The position numbers were made by a program, and so were the translations under genes. Source: Dermatophagoides farinae (Eukaryota > Arthropoda > Arachnida > Sarcoptiformes > Pyroglyphidae). From it: 64,000 bases of DNA. The DNA is taken from assembly GCF_024713945.1 (NCBI RefSeq), contig NC_134678.1, positions 1,674,001 to 1,738,000 on the forward strand. Reading direction: 5' to 3'. Each line of letters begins with the position of its first letter. The first letter of the stretch is position 1. The notes under the pieces are model-generated. The model had not been told where the DNA came from. It ran no database searches and worked only from the letters and a program-made list of their open reading frames with translations. Positions 1-13,633 of this stretch are shown here, piece by piece.

Positions 1-113
1 TCTAAAACTATTAATACTGCTGCTTCATCATCATTAATGGATCAATATAATATTGATGATGATTGAACAATTGAAATAACGATACGATGATTATCATCAT
101 ATAATTCATATAA

Positions 114-119
114 TTTATT
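114..119 (-). other. candidate poly(A) signal of the F-box gene
   Basis: Minus-strand AATAAA about 160 nt past the F-box gene stop. Such hexamers are common by chance in DNA this AT-rich, so position is the only support. Confidence 0.3.
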
Positions 120-276
120 GTCATTATTTAGATTTGAAAAATAACAATATTAATAAATTCTCCCTTTTTGCATTCAATAATTCAATGATATAACAATAAC
201 AAATATAAAACGTAATTTCAAAAATCAACGGGTAAAAAGCAATTAACAGTAACAAAAACAAAGACAAAAACAATTA

Positions 277-2024
277 TCATGACATAGAATATTCCAATTC
301 TGGTTCAAGAATAGGGCTAACATTAAAAATGAATAAATTTGCCGGTTTTAATGGGAGTTTGATTATTTTTTTGAATGTTTTTTCATTCAATTTCAATGTG
401 AATGAAACAGATGATGGACGATTTTTGGCTATTTCATAGCAAACACTAAGCAACGATCTAAGTTGTATTTCTGTACAATTGGCCACCGATAGTGATCGTA
501 ATTTAGGCATTGATTTTAATTCAATCAGGCCTTCATCTTTACATCGATTTCCAATAATAGACAATTTTTCTAAAAGTGACCATTGATTCATGATTACAGT
601 CATTTGTTTTGTGCATTGAATACAATTGTCAATTTCATATTCGATATCATCATCACCACTGATTTTTCTGTTTAGCTCTTGTTGCTGTTCCTCTTGTTGT
701 TGTTGTTGTTGTTGCGGTGGTTCAGGATTTTGATTCTGATTTCTATCATCATTAGCCTGTGTTGGCTGTTGTGCATCGTCTGGAACGACCATAGGGAGAT
801 TTTGCTCAACAATTGGCGGTATGGCTGGATGTTCAGGTTCGACTGGACATGTACAACATAGTCTGGATATATTGATAGTAAGATGTTTTACCAAAGGAAA
901 AATCTGTGGTAATATTGTGAATATTGATAACTCGAAATCGACATCAAAGCATAATGATTCGATTGAATCAAGTGATCTCAAAAACTCATCAGTATCTTGA
1001 AATTGTCCATCATTGGAAATGGAATTATTTTCATCCGATCGTAAACGAAATTCTTTCAAAGCTGGCAATTTACTCAATGATAAATGTAGAAATTTTAATT
1101 CAACCTGTCAAACAATATAATAATTTATTATAAACAAAAAGCAAAGAATTGTAGGATACTTACACTGAATTTCAGATGAATGTCCAATAAATTCAACAGG
1201 TTGAATCGATTACAAAGTAGATGAAATTGACTGTGAAATAGATTTTCATTTTCATACTTGATTGTAATCTGTTTGAGTGATGAGGATAATTTTTTGCACA
1301 CCTTAACATTCATGTCTGAAACACTTTTCCCATTGTTAATTGTCAGATGTTTCAATTGTAATTGTCTATTCTTGCAGCCATCTAATATTTTATCATAGTA
1401 ATAAAGATTATAATCAACATTTACGTTATATAAATGCAATTCATATACACGTAACATGAAACCAATATTGAATGGATTGGAAATGGTATTATCAGCCAAA
1501 CTGATGGCAAAATGTTTTAATTTCGATAAAAAATCCAATGATTTACAAATCTTGATTGTTTTAACTACCGATAGTATATAATCATCGCTAGAAGGTGATC
1601 CACAAATGATCAATGTTAAACATTCCAGATGTTTCAGCTCTATGAGCAACATGATCAAATCTTTTGGTTCCCATTGACAGCCAGAAATGAGAAGCATTTT
1701 TAGATTTGGATATTTTGTCAATATTAATTGACAAGAAAGATAATTCAAATGAGTTGTTTGAATAAAATCATTGGTTTGTTGAAAATATGGACATGATTTC
1801 AATTGATAGTAAATATGGCCATTTTGTTCATATTCAGCAATTTCGGTACGGCTACGAAACAATTTCAATGATATTTGCCGTTTATTACGATAATCAATTA
1901 TACGTTTCCATCTTGGTGAAATTAATTCCAATTCTATAAGTTTTGATATTGGTAAATAATCGAAAATTTTTTGTAAACAATCATCATTGAGTTTATCGAT
2001 CGTATGTTCATTCGTGATGATCAT
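277..2024 (-). CDS. F-box protein with leucine-rich-like C-terminal half
   Basis: Two coding exons: 2024-1164 and 1104-277 (stop TGA at 279-277). The donor after the AGT codon is a consensus GTAAGT, the 59-bp intron ends in TTTGACAG, and phase is 0 on both sides, giving 562 residues. Residues about 9-50 form an F-box (DKLNDDCLQKIFDYLPISKL, then PRWKRI), the domain that binds Skp1 in SCF ubiquitin ligases. The following region has irregular leucine-rich stretches (YPNLKMLLISGC, LKHLECLTL, LQLKHLTINNG) as in FBXL-type substrate receptors; a substrate cannot be inferred. The second exon holds a Pro/Gln-rich insert (about residues 390-432, with a run of seven Q) between leucine-rich stretches, probably a flexible loop. 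The start is the first ATG of the open frame, just before the F-box. A minus-strand AATAAA at 119-114 is a possible poly(A) signal. The F-box is seen; the SCF role is family knowledge. Confidence 0.76.
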
Positions 2025-2890
2025 GATGATGGCTGCACTAAAAATGCGTTTTCAATGCTGATCTGAAAATCGCAAATATGAACAACACAACAACATTTTT
2101 TTTTTCTAAAAAACGAAACCAACAAGTATAAATTATTTTTAGGATCATTTTGGCATTCAAGAACCACTACTTCAATTAAAAAAAAAGAAAAGATTCTCAT
2201 AACGGTCACATTGTAACGAACAATCGTACCGATTTTAAAACATAGATGGCGATACAATTAAATTGATTACAAAAAAAATTGTTTTTTACAATCATGATGA
2301 TGAATGAATGAGATAATAAACAAAGAATTTAAAATCCAGAATCAAAGATAATCATCATGGATTGGAACGAAAAAAAACAAACAAACAAACAAACAGATTA
2401 AAATATTGCATTATGCATTATTTGAAATGGAATGTCAATTTTTTTGAAAATTACACCAAAAAAAATGTGAGTTTTTTGACATTTAATTTTCTCTCTACTA
2501 ATTTCAAATGATGTGATGTTTGTTTTTTTCAAATTTTATAGATTAAAAAGAGAAATTATAATGGATTCAATGAATGAATTCATTGAAATTCAATATTTGC
2601 CATCAAAACGAGCATCACTGGTCGTTCATCATCATCGAATCAAATCAAGCTCATCATATATGATGAATTGACAGGATGAAATTTTTTTTTTCAAAATTCA
2701 AAAAATATCGAATATCATCATTTGACATGTTTTGATCGTCATCATCAAACTTCATTGTAGAAGAAGAATTAACGTAAAAAAATGAATTTAATAATCCAAT
2801 TTATATACAATTTAATCCATCGTTTTAAAACATCAAACATCGTCATTCTTTTTTTTCTGGATGACTAAATAATTATCTGATGATATTTAT
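2025..2890. other. intergenic stretch between F-box gene and membrane-protein gene
   Basis: About 870 bp with no supported exon. It contains A-runs, short ATC/GAT tracts and ATGAATG/CATTCATT clusters. A minus-strand AATAAA at 2891-2886, only 18 nt past the next gene's stop, could end that transcript and leave the rest as F-box promoter and 5' leader. No clear TATA box or initiator stands out. Confidence 0.4.
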
Positions 2891-2908
2891 TAACAATTTT
2901 TACTTTCA

Positions 2909-3841
2909 TCATTCACTCGATGATGATAATAATGATGATGATGATTGAATATTCGGAAGTGAAGATTTTCTCGGTGGTGGTGGTGGTGATGGTGATGGTG
3001 ATGGTGGTGGTGAATTACGATTACGATTTGGCTGTTTCCAATCGAATATCGTCTCTATATTGTCGACATCAAATTCTAATTTCAATCGTACCATTGGATT
3101 TTTACTACGTAAAATTTCCGTTATATTACCAAAAGATGGAAATCGTGGCTTCGATCGTAATGCATTTCGATCTATACCAACATATTTATGACCACCATAT
3201 GAATGACCAATAGAAATCCAAATCAAATAACAATTGAAAATAATACTAAAGGCTATAATGAGTCCATTTGCTAGAATCAATAATGCCAAAAACAAAAAAA
3301 AATTCCTAAAATAAAATAATGATGATGGTGATAAATGAAATGGAAAAATTTTTTTTTTTTTTTTTTGATGATTCATAGAAAATTCATATTCACGAAACAA
3401 TTTAGATTCTAAAATTAAAATGTCACATGTCATGCTGTATTTACATTATCGAGAGATTTGATGATTTATGTTTTTATTATCTATAGAATAAAATGAATGA
3501 ATGATGAAGATATTGTAAAATGCTGCTTACTTGTATTGAATCATTAACATAGACCAGGTACAACAATATTCATGATGTAGATAAACATTTTCAATTTGTT
3601 GTTGTTGTTGTTGTTGTTTTTGTTTTGCCATCATCATTAGTTGATATTCATTGTCTTGACAGCAATATATTTCTTTTGAATAATAGGGTATTGTTTCATC
3701 ATAAATGTCTTGAAGACAATCATGATAGATCAATTCTGTTTCTCTTGTGACAAACGATTTATTATTATTATTATCATCATTATTATTATGGTGATTATAA
3801 TGAGTATTGGAATTTTTCAGTATCGATTTACACAATCCCAT
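2909..3841 (-). CDS. unrecognised single-pass membrane protein
   Basis: Two exons fit without adjustment: 3841-3531 (103 codons plus 2 nt, donor GTAAGC) and 3305-2909 (acceptor TTTTATTTTAG), together 235 residues ending in a Ser-rich tail. The phase-2 junction makes a Lys and runs straight into a hydrophobic helix (NFFLFLALLILANGLIIAF and on, about residues 105-133), the only clear membrane segment. The N-terminal part is hydrophilic, with Asn/His/Asp-rich and poly-Gln stretches and a Cys/Tyr-rich patch (EIYCCQDNEY). The C-terminal part has IGHSYGGHKYVGID, a basic segment, then Pro- and Ser-rich low complexity. If the Met at 3841 is the start, the protein begins MGLCKS, which resembles a myristoylation/palmitoylation signal. 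An alternative start in a micro-exon at 3988-3964 would hide that motif (see findings). It lies about 0.5 kb from the guanylate cyclase beta stop, same strand. I do not recognise the family; the spliced frame is reasonably convincing. Confidence 0.55.
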
Positions 3842-3963
3842 TGAAACTTTTTCAAAAACTTTTTTTTTTTTTTTTTTGGTTTTGGTTTTTTGGTTTTATT
3901 TTCATATTAAAAACTGAATGAATAAAACTTGTTCACCAAAAAAATTGAGATAATCATACTCAC

Positions 3964-3988
3964 TTTGTTGCCATTGATAATTGGACAT
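3964..3988 (-). CDS. possible alternative first coding micro-exon of the membrane-protein gene
   Basis: Minus-strand ATG at 3988-3986 opens eight codons (MSNYQWQQ) plus one base, then a consensus GTGAGT donor. Two possible acceptors just before 3841 (AG followed by TTTTTGAAAAAG, or the AG at the end of that string) both join in frame with the Met at 3841. Both are A-rich rather than pyrimidine-rich, but an A-rich acceptor is also used at 43021 in the alpha gene of this window. Confidence 0.3.
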
Positions 3989-4105
3989 TATGTCTCTCTC
4001 TGTGTTGGTATGTGTGTGTTAGCTTTTTTCGTTTTTACAAACTTAAACAAAAAAATATTGTAATGGATACTTTTAGCAGCATATAAACGCTAATAAATTA
4101 GAGAA

Positions 4106-4111
4106 TTTATT
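4106..4111 (-). other. candidate poly(A) signal of guanylate cyclase beta
   Basis: Minus-strand AATAAA about 255 nt past the beta stop and about 120 nt before the next possible exon. Another AATAAA (4371-4366) overlaps the stop codon itself. Either could be used; AT-richness lowers confidence. Confidence 0.3.
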
Positions 4112-4366
4112 ATCGAATTTTTTCTCTTCTTGTTTCCCTCCCCCCTACAATGATTGTTGAGAAAAAATATAATTAAAGGAGAAAAAAAATTTTTTTTGGT
4201 TTCTACTCAAATTATTCTAATATGCACATGCATGAAAACAGAATATTATTTGGCTAATTGAATACTGCAAAAAAATGGATGCATAGGAAAAAAATTTTCG
4301 ATTTTCCATTGTTATATCTGAAAACGATTAGAATTTTTTTTGGTTCGTGTGTGTGTGTGTGTGTAT

Positions 4367-7300
4367 TTATTCTGTTTCATCTGAACGACGTGATAAAAAC
4401 CATATTTTCATTGGTTCAGCACGACCTTTCATCAATACTGGACCACGATATGTGAATTTAAAATCCGAATCATGATTCTTATTTTCCATTAAACAATTGT
4501 ATGCATTCTCGGTAACGTTTATCATTCCAGGAGCACCAGTTGTTTCTGTACGGCTTGTAAGATTAACAGTATTCCCAAATAGACAATAGCGAGGCATTCG
4601 TTTACCAATCACTCCGGTGACTACTTCTCCCGAATGAATTCCAATAGTTAATTGCTATATATATATACATATATCACAAGACGAAAAAAAAGCAAATAGA
4701 AAAAAAAATATTAATTGAGTATATGAAGTGAACAAGAGAATGGGCAAGACAGAGAGAAAAACAAATAAAAAAAAAACATCATTAAATTATAGCTTGCAAA
4801 AAAAAAATAGTGTGATACAAAGGGAAATGGAAATGGAAATGAATCAAATGAGCCATAATAATATGATATAATTACAATTCCATCTAGGTCAGCATTTTTG
4901 ACCCGTTTCGAAAGATCCATTATATCCAATGCTAATCGTGCAATACATCTGGCATGTGATTCACATGGTTCAGGCAATCCAGAAACAGCCATATATTTGT
5001 CACCAACTGTTTCAACCTATTTTGATGCAAAAAAAAAAAATAAAATAAAATCAATAAATTTAAATTTTTTCTTTCGTTTTATTTTTTAAATCGTATTCAC
5101 CTTATAAACGTTTGGATTCTTTTTCGGATCGGTCAACACATCAAAAGTTGTATAAAGATTATTCAACAATTTTACAATTTTCATTGCTCCTTTTGAATCA
5201 GCATTTTTAGCACAATAATCATTGAAACCAACAATACCACTGAACAATAAGGTAACGCATTCATATTTTTTGGCTGGCACTGGACGTTGATGACGAAGCT
5301 CGTTTGCAACCGATGGTGGTAATACTGAATAAAGAAGTCTATATTTGAAACCGAATGGAAAAAATATATTAAATTGATCGTAATAATAAATAATTTCAGG
5401 TAACAACCGAAAACAACCAACCTATCTGTTTTACGTTTTTCATCCTCTAATTCACGATATGTTTGCTGTAATTTATCTGTTAATATTTCCAGATTTTTTG
5501 TCAATTTATATTCAGCTTCAAATTGTTCAGATAATAATATCAAATCTCTAGTTGCATCGTGTAATGGAATATCGCTTAAAAATAAGCCTCGTCGATTAAG
5601 ATCATCCAGATTCAATACGCTTGGTGAACAAAGAAATAGTACAAGATCTGTTTCTGGTACATAAATCATTTGTCCTTTAAGACGCATTCTATAGAAAACA
5701 AATAACAACAAACAAAAAAAATAAAAAACAAGCAAAACAAGATCATATACTATTCATTATTAGTTCATCATTGGCTAAATAAATTTACGAACCTTGTAAA
5801 TTCTTTACCATTTTCATTGTAGTTACCAAATTTTGTTCTCAATACAAACACAGTGTTAATATGGGCCAATATATTGTTAAATGTAAATTCCATATGAGGT
5901 CTGATCATATCCATTACTTGTGTAATTTTACATTCATTTTCAGTAAATGCAGGAAGTACACGGGCCATTGAAATTCCAGCCTTAAATTTGTGTTATATTT
6001 TTGTTTCATGTGTATAACAAGAATCGAAGATGAAAGAGAGAGAGAGAGAGAGAGAAAAAAAATAATCATAATAGTACAATTTATATGCATGGTATGGAAT
6101 AGAAATGCTTAATTTTATTATTAAAAATAAAACAGATATGCTGGTCACTTTTTTTTTTTTTTGGTCAAGGTTTTTTTTCGTTTGGCTTGTTTCTGTTTAT
6201 CATTATTATTCTAATTTTTTTTTTGGGTGTAGAGTTTTCTTTCTTCCTCGGAAATAATCATCATAACAATAAGTATGAATGGTGGACATATACAAGAATG
6301 ATAAAACTATAGCATAGCATAGTAATAAAATCATAATCATTATGCAATAACAGTAATCAGAAAAAAAAACTACCACTATATGGATAGTGGTAAAGCCATA
6401 CAAACAAACAAAAAGAATCGATAAAAACAATGGTAACATGAAAACGATTGTTGTTGTTTTTTTTTTATCGAAAACAACGATGTTTAATGTTTTGCATATA
6501 GACCAGTATATTTGGTTTGATATAAAACTTTTATTTTTATAAACAATTGATTTAAATGAATAATAATATATATATATACAAACCTGACGTAGAATCATAT
6601 TCTTATCGAATACAAGATGAAATGGAAATGCTTTACAAAATGTAAGTGGTGAAATTTTATTTTCAAATGATAAAAATTGATTAATATTAATCTGATCTAA
6701 ATTTCCAATACCAATCTGATCGGATATCGGTTTTGATTTGACTTTTTCAATAATCTCAAATTGTACATGATCACAATCATCGCCTTTACGTTTAATGATG
6801 TTCACTTCAACATCTTGTCCATGTAGTTTGTTTGCCACTGCCTATATTTTGATTTTTGTTAATGAAAATTGAATAAGTATTGAATATTAGATTTGAAAGA
6901 TTTGTGTTTGTTTGTGTGTGTGTGTGTGTGTGTGTGTGACTTTAACAATCAATTTGTGTATCATATTACTATTACTATTATTATTATACATGACCATTAG
7001 AGTACATTTTTTTTCTTTATTTTATTTTTTTCTAACATTCAATACGATCCATTATCTAAATTGCACGCTGTATGTGGTGATGTTTCAAGTGCATTTTCAA
7101 ATTTAACAAACACACAAACACACAAACACACAAACAAAACCCGATTAAATGTTCAACCAAATGGACATTATTATTATTCTTGTGAAACCGTATATTATTT
7201 CAATAAAGTTGACGTATTCATCTTGGCGACAATTTTATCGTATTTGTTTGCCGATGAAAACAAAAAAAAATTCTTTTACGTCATATACATGTTTCGATGT

Positions 7301-9844
7301 CAAACATTTTAAGCATCATCATCATCATCATCATCATCATCTATTATATAATGATGATTTTGTGTAAAATTATATCCATATGGACACTCATAGACGATGT
7401 TTTTTTCCAAAAAAAAAACTTTTTTCCTTTCAACTAATGATGATGATTATCATCATCATCATCATTATCAATCTGATATTTCTTCTTGCCGATTAAAATG
7501 CAAGTTATCAAAAAAAAAAGAACAAAATGGTGAAAAATAGATTAAATGGTAAAAGTGATCGAAAATTTTTTTTTCCAAATGATTTTAAAAAGTTCAAAAA
7601 ATCATCATCATCATCATGTTGATAAACGTTAATATTTCGTGTTGATCGTGATGATGGTGACCAAAGAACTCTTCAAGAAAAGGTAATAAATAACAGCAAA
7701 TAAAAAAAATTACCCGATTGATGATTACCGATTGTATTTAATGGATTTTTTTATTGTCATTTCGATTATTATTATGATGACCATTTTCTCCATCATTTTT
7801 GGTCAGTAGCAGCAGTAGCAATTGTTATGAAACAAAATCAATTTTATTCTCTCTCTCTCTCTCTTTCTCTCATACACACGAGAAAAAAATTATTATTTGC
7901 AACAAAGTTTTGCCTTTTTTTCTCATTTTCATTGTTGATTTTTACAAAAGAATTACACAGGTATAGGAGAAAAAAAAACGCTTGAATCGCTCCAATGTTC
8001 AATATTAATATTTTACTGAAATAAAATCGCTATATTTGTGTGTATTTTAATGTTCAAGCATCAAAATTGATGACCATAAAGGAGAAAAATATTTGCCTGA
8101 TTGAGCTGCCAATTGCAGGTGATCAAAAAAATGATTGCCCAATGAAATTCTGGCAAACACACACACACAACAGAATATAATAATAACAATCATCATTTTG
8201 GTACAAAAGAACCACAAAAAAACCATATGAACAGTGGAACACACACACACACACAGGAAACCAAATTCATTTTGAAACATAAATAAAATGGGAAAAAAAT
8301 ATTTCACGCCCCTTTTTTATTGTAGAATGTGGAAAAAAAATATTTCATGAATTCCATTTCCCATGGTTGAATTTCCAAATAAAATGAAAATCCATTTGAA
8401 ATGAAATGAATTCATATACAAATAAGGAAAAAAAATGATCATCATGCATTTACTAGCCAAAAATAATAATAAAAAATAAAGATCACAAACATCAAACAAT
8501 TTTTTGCTCGAATAATCATCATCATCATCATCATCATCATCGTAATCCTGTTCAGAGATATTATTCTTAATATATTCTCCATTCTTTCCTCATTTTTTTT
8601 ACTTCTCTCTCTCTCCCTTACATCCACCAGACCAAAAAAAAAGAAGAAAAAACCAGCAACAACTTATATCCGAATAGAATAATGAATCAAAGCTGAGAAA
8701 AAAAAACTAAACTTGCAATTGTATCCGATTCCATTCATTCATTAATATAGATAGACCACAAAAAGAATGTGAATGAAAAAAAAATTGTGGAAATTTCCAT
8801 CGCCATCGCCATCATCATCATCATAATAGAATGACGGAATAAATGAATCAACAAATACGTTACATTGAGCAAAAAGAACAAAAAAAAAAAAAATAACTGT
8901 CAACCTTTAAAGCATCAAAAGAAAAAAAAACAGCAACAACATTGTCAAATTGTATCATCATCAATGTTGATAATTGCATCATCCACAATATAGGATAAGA
9001 TGTTTTTTTTCTGTTATCATCATTTATATGAAAAATGATGAAATTTTTTTCTTTCTCTTTGATCTATGTGATGTATTTAAAGCATCATAATGATAATAAT
9101 AATAATGAAATTTTCATCATCATCATCATCTCACTGATAGATGATTCATGGTGATCTCATTAGTTGTGTGTGTGTGTTTTTTTTCTGGTTCGATATATGA
9201 ATAATGACGATCCATATTTTTTTTCTGTCTCTCGATAATTATTATTATGGGAAAGATACACACACACACACACTTGGCCTGTTTGTGCCAATGTCTTGTT
9301 CCCATCCTATTCTTTTTTGTTTTGTTTTTTTTTATTTATTAATTAATCGATTTTTTATGTACAAGAAAAACGAAACAAAAATAGACCATATATATCGACG
9401 GAAGAAGAAGAAGAAAAAAACAAAACAAAACAATCATATGAAACTAGAGAAACAAAAAATTGAAACATTATTCATGATGATGATGATTGAGACATTTCAA
9501 AGGGAAAAAAATGTCAAACCAAATCGATCATCATCATCATCATCAAACGACTGACGACCGAGTGACAAACAGATCGATCAATACAAACTATATGGCTAGC
9601 CTATTAATATTAGTAGTATATATTTGATATCGAACAAAAGTTTTATTGTTATTTTCAATGAAAAAAAAATTCTTGTCTCGATGTTTTCTACTTTGAATTT
9701 TTTTTTTGTTGTTGTATTTATTTACAAAGAAAATTGATTTTATAAACATTGCTTGTGGGATTCATCGATTGATAATCATTCGATATTGCCATTGAATGAT
9801 TGTATAATTTGACTGCATACGACCAATAAATACTGTGGATGATT

Positions 9845-9876
<32 letters not shown>

Positions 9877-12800
9877 AAGTAATCAAAATTCACAAAAAAA
9901 AATCTATTGATCCATTTCAATTTTGTTTGTTTCCTGTTTGTAAATACTATATAGTGGATATAAAGTTTTTTTTTCTATCGTTCATTTTATGTTCACTTTG
10001 ATAATGATGTTGACCGATTCTGTTTGGCGACAATGTTGTTGTTGTAACAACAATCATAATGTGTTATTATTACTATTCGTTTGATACGATACGATTTTGT
10101 TGCTGTTGTTGTCGTTGTTTTGTACCGTAATTTAGCTGTATTTTCAATCGTAAAAGATAGATAGCCATGGCCGTTTATTAAATTGTTTATCGGCCAACAA
10201 CAACAACAACGACAACGACATCATTATTATTTCAATCTTGGAAAGTTTTTTTTCCAAATGAAAGAAAAAAAACTGAGTAAATTTAAGATAAGTTTTTTTT
10301 TCTTTTCGCCTTTTATTGCCATTTCAGATTCCCGTGGGAGAGAATGAACGAAACAAACGGAAATCAAATCGAATGAATGTAGAAAAAAATCTATGAAAGA
10401 TGGCAGAATGGAATCAACAACAGCCATTTTAATTTTACGAAAAAAAAAATGTTAAAGACGAATCTGTTCCAACATCAACGACAAGTGACAGGTGTTTGTC
10501 TGTTATTTTTTATGTCAAGAATGCAGAAATGCAGAAATTAAAAAAAAAATTTTGAAAATCTAATGACAGTGCAGTGGATAAAGAATAATTTTCACTAGAA
10601 ACTAAAAAAAAAAAAAATAATCATACCAGCAGTCTGGTTAGCAAAAAAAAACAACCGAAACTCATTACCGTTTTCAATGGCCATAACTCAACCAAACAAC
10701 AGAAAAATTATAATAACCGAAGCCAGAAAAAAATCATCAATCATCAATCAAACGTATATTTCATACAGAATATTTATTATCAGGGAAAAAAAATATTAAT
10801 TATCGGTCAGCTTGAAATGTTGATGATCACCAAATGACAAATGGCCAGTGATATTGACCAACCAAAAAAAAAAGAAAAATTAAAATTAAAGCCAAAAATT
10901 TGAATTTCATTCTCTCTATTATTTATCATGATCATGTTGCCGAAAACATTGATTGTCGTTGAAACCAAAACATGGAAAAAAAACATGAATTTACATGACT
11001 AGAAAAGATTTCGAAATCACTTGAGAATTTTTAAAACAACAACAACAACAAAAAAAAGAGAAGAATCTCTTTTTTTCATCAATCAAGATGAAGTGAATTT
11101 ATAAATGTAGATTGAACATTTAGAAATAATGGAAGAATTTTTTTTTGTTTTGTTCACAGTCTATTTGTTTTGCTTGAGCTTGATTTTGAAAAAATTTGAT
11201 CAAAAATCATTTGGTACAATCAGACAATCGGCTACGATCAATGCATTTATTATACACACACACACAAAAACACGAAAATAACATCGAAACGAAACGAAAC
11301 GACCATACTAATCCTGTTGTTAGATAAATGGCAATGATAATAATAATTGAATGGCAAAAACATCATCAAGAACAAGACTCGATGCTCGTCAATCATTTTT
11401 TTTTCTTTTTTTTCGTCACTAAATGTCTACGAAATGATGATCAATTGATAGTCATTTCGTTTTTCATGTTGGTCAATCAATCCTCAATTAGTATTTTGCC
11501 TGTTCTGGCCACATTTGTATCGAGATATTGAAGAAAACAAAAATTTGTTCTAATAATAAATATGAATGAAACATCATCAAATCATCAAATAATAATAAAG
11601 AATGAAATTGTGTGTGTGTGTGTGTGTGTGTTGAAAACAAAACAAACAAAAAAAATACTCACTTTCACAATACCAATGACTATATGTTCCAATCCTTCAC
11701 GTTCTGAATAATAGTGCAATATTAATGATCCATCAATACGTTCTGAACAACGAAATGATGGTGCTTTCATGCCCGGATAAATGGTTGCCAAATGATCATG
11801 TAATGCATCCAAATTCTGTAGGAAATCTTTTGTTGTGGCACCTAATACTTGTAATATCGTATCATAGCCAGAGTCTTGACAAAAATCAAAAAAAGAACGT
11901 CCAAACATTTCAAGAATTTCATTTGCTGGGATTTCTTCCATTTTCAAATGATGACAATAATGATAATAGCGGGTGGGTAAATAAATTCCAATAATGAATT
12001 CATGATGATAAATTTAATGATATATTGGAATTTAGATGATGATGAAAATGAATAAAAAAAAAGGAATAGAAAAATGGAATTCATATATACATACTTAGTA
12101 CACGTTCAGCGGCCATCACTATTTGATAGGTCATTTCATCATCATAAACAATACGAACAAGAAATGATCCATCCATTTCAATGTCAGCTTCTTTTCTAAT
12201 AACAAGAATATATATCCACGATGATGTTTGGGTGTTTTTATTTTCATGAATTTTAATATTGGAAAAAAAATAATCATCAAAGGAATTATTTTTTGGGATT
12301 CAAAAACTACTAAACTAGATCGAATTAATGATGAAATTTTTTTTTTGTTTTTTGTTTTCTTGATATTATATTCAAATCAAATAATAATCACGCAATATGC
12401 GAAAAGACATAAAATATTCGGCTGGTATAGCGGAAAGGAAAAACCAAAAACAGAAACCAATTTTGCATTTGGAATTCTATTTTTTTGCTTTTTCTTATTT
12501 TATTATTATCATTCTAATACCATATTCTTGTGTGTGTGTGTGTGTGTGCATGAATGAAACTTTCTGATAATCAACAATCATCATCATCATCATCATTGAA
12601 AGAAATTCATCGTGATGGAAAAAAACGTAATAAACGTTTGCTACGATTTTATTTCTAAAAGCCAAAATTCTGTTTAAAAATTAAAATTATACCCAAAAAC
12701 GGTGGGGGGTGGTGGTGGAAACAAGGAATTCCACAATGGAATTTCGTTTTTTTTTCATATTCTTATGCACGAATAAAAAAAGGTATTAAAATTATAGATG

Positions 12801-13633
12801 AAATAAATATATTTCTAAGAATACGGAAAAGATATACGAATTATTAGCAATGCGAAAGAGAAATATATGGTGATTTAAATCGTGAAGAAAAAAAAACAAA
12901 TGCAATGAAAACTGAGAAAAAAAATTGGAAATTAGAATTGCAAACAGTAAGATGAAAGAAAAAAAAATGTTGTCGCATAATTGCCTTTGAAAAAGTTAAT
13001 TTGTGGTTTATGTGTGTGTGTTATTTATTTTGGGTGTGCGTCTGTGTTATCTACGTATCTAAGATATTTTGGGTGGAAAAATTTTGAATGAATAAATGAA
13101 AAAGATATTGAATTAACTCGTTAATGCATTTTTTTTTTTTTTTTTTTTTTTTTTTTGGTGAACAGAAAAATCATGAATTTAACCGGGAACAACAAAAAAA
13201 AAATAAAATGTAATGGAATGAAAATGATGAGCATAAATTGAGCAAATTTCATTTCATCGTTTTTTTATGATGTTATTTTGAATTTAAATTGTGAAAAAAT
13301 AATGAATGAATGAGCAAACAAATAAACAAAGCGAAATCAAAATCGAAATCGAAATTTTTTTTTCTCACTCACTTGATTTTTTCCCATATTGGTTCGCCGA
13401 AATTCTGTATGACCAAAAGTTCCAAAGCATGATTTACGAATCCATACTGTGTGTGAGTGTGAAGTGTTGAAAAATGAAATGAAACAAAACCGAGAGAGAG
13501 AGAGAGAAAAAAAAGAATAAAATTAAATTGAATTTGGTGCCAATTTTCGTCAAATTTTTTTTTATTTCTAGTACCAAGTTTCAGTTATCATTATTACCAC
13601 CACCAATGAAATTGTGCCCTGCAAACTTACCAT
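4367..13633 (-). CDS. GUCY1B1: soluble guanylate cyclase subunit beta-1 (NO receptor)
   Basis: Ten coding exons: 13633-13631, 13446-13373, 12195-12095, 11934-11663, 6841-6584, 5980-5793, 5688-5422, 5338-5101, 5016-4876, 4654-4367. All junctions keep phase and the total is 1830 nt, 609 residues (human beta-1 is 619). The H-NOX haem domain (residues 1 to about 180) begins [12 protein letters not shown], has the proximal haem ligand His105 in LDALHDHL, and the YxSxR haem-propionate motif at 134-138. The HNOBA/PAS-like region (about 205-340), a linker coiled coil (about 345-385) and the class III cyclase domain (about 395-590) follow. The cyclase has LLFSGIVGF, where alpha has Asp; VETVGDKYM with the guanine-selecting Glu; PRYCLFG with the guanine-contacting Cys; and NLTSR with the catalytic Asn and Arg. 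Family knowledge: it pairs with alpha in the cytosol and makes cGMP when NO binds haem. The ATG-only first exon is inferred; the rest is very secure. Confidence 0.95.
6842..11662 (-). other. long intron 4 of guanylate cyclase beta
   Basis: A 4.8-kb intron between the H-NOX exon and the HNOBA exon, starting GTGAGT and ending ATATAG. It is simple sequence: a (GT)13 run at 6913-6938, many (ATC)n/(GAT)n blocks (7316-7341, 8517-8541, 9846-9874), CA runs at 8158, 8238 and 9257, and A/T homopolymers. Several open frames cross it but they translate these repeats. I see no exon-like segment. Confidence 0.6.
12196..13372 (-). other. intron 2 of guanylate cyclase beta
   Basis: A 1.18-kb intron inside the H-NOX coding region (donor GTGAGTGAG, acceptor TTGTTATTAG). 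It contains a GT run at 12529-12548, a poly(T) tract of about 28 nt at 13129-13156 and GA-rich A-runs. Nothing coding. Confidence 0.6.

Noticed and set aside
9204-9554. 116-codon open frame in the long beta intron
   Set aside because: Built from CA repeat, Lys runs and (ATC)n; inside an intron and without splice or family support.
12228-12557. 109-codon plus frame next to beta exon 3
   Set aside because: T/A-rich low complexity ending in a GT repeat, antisense to the beta H-NOX intron.
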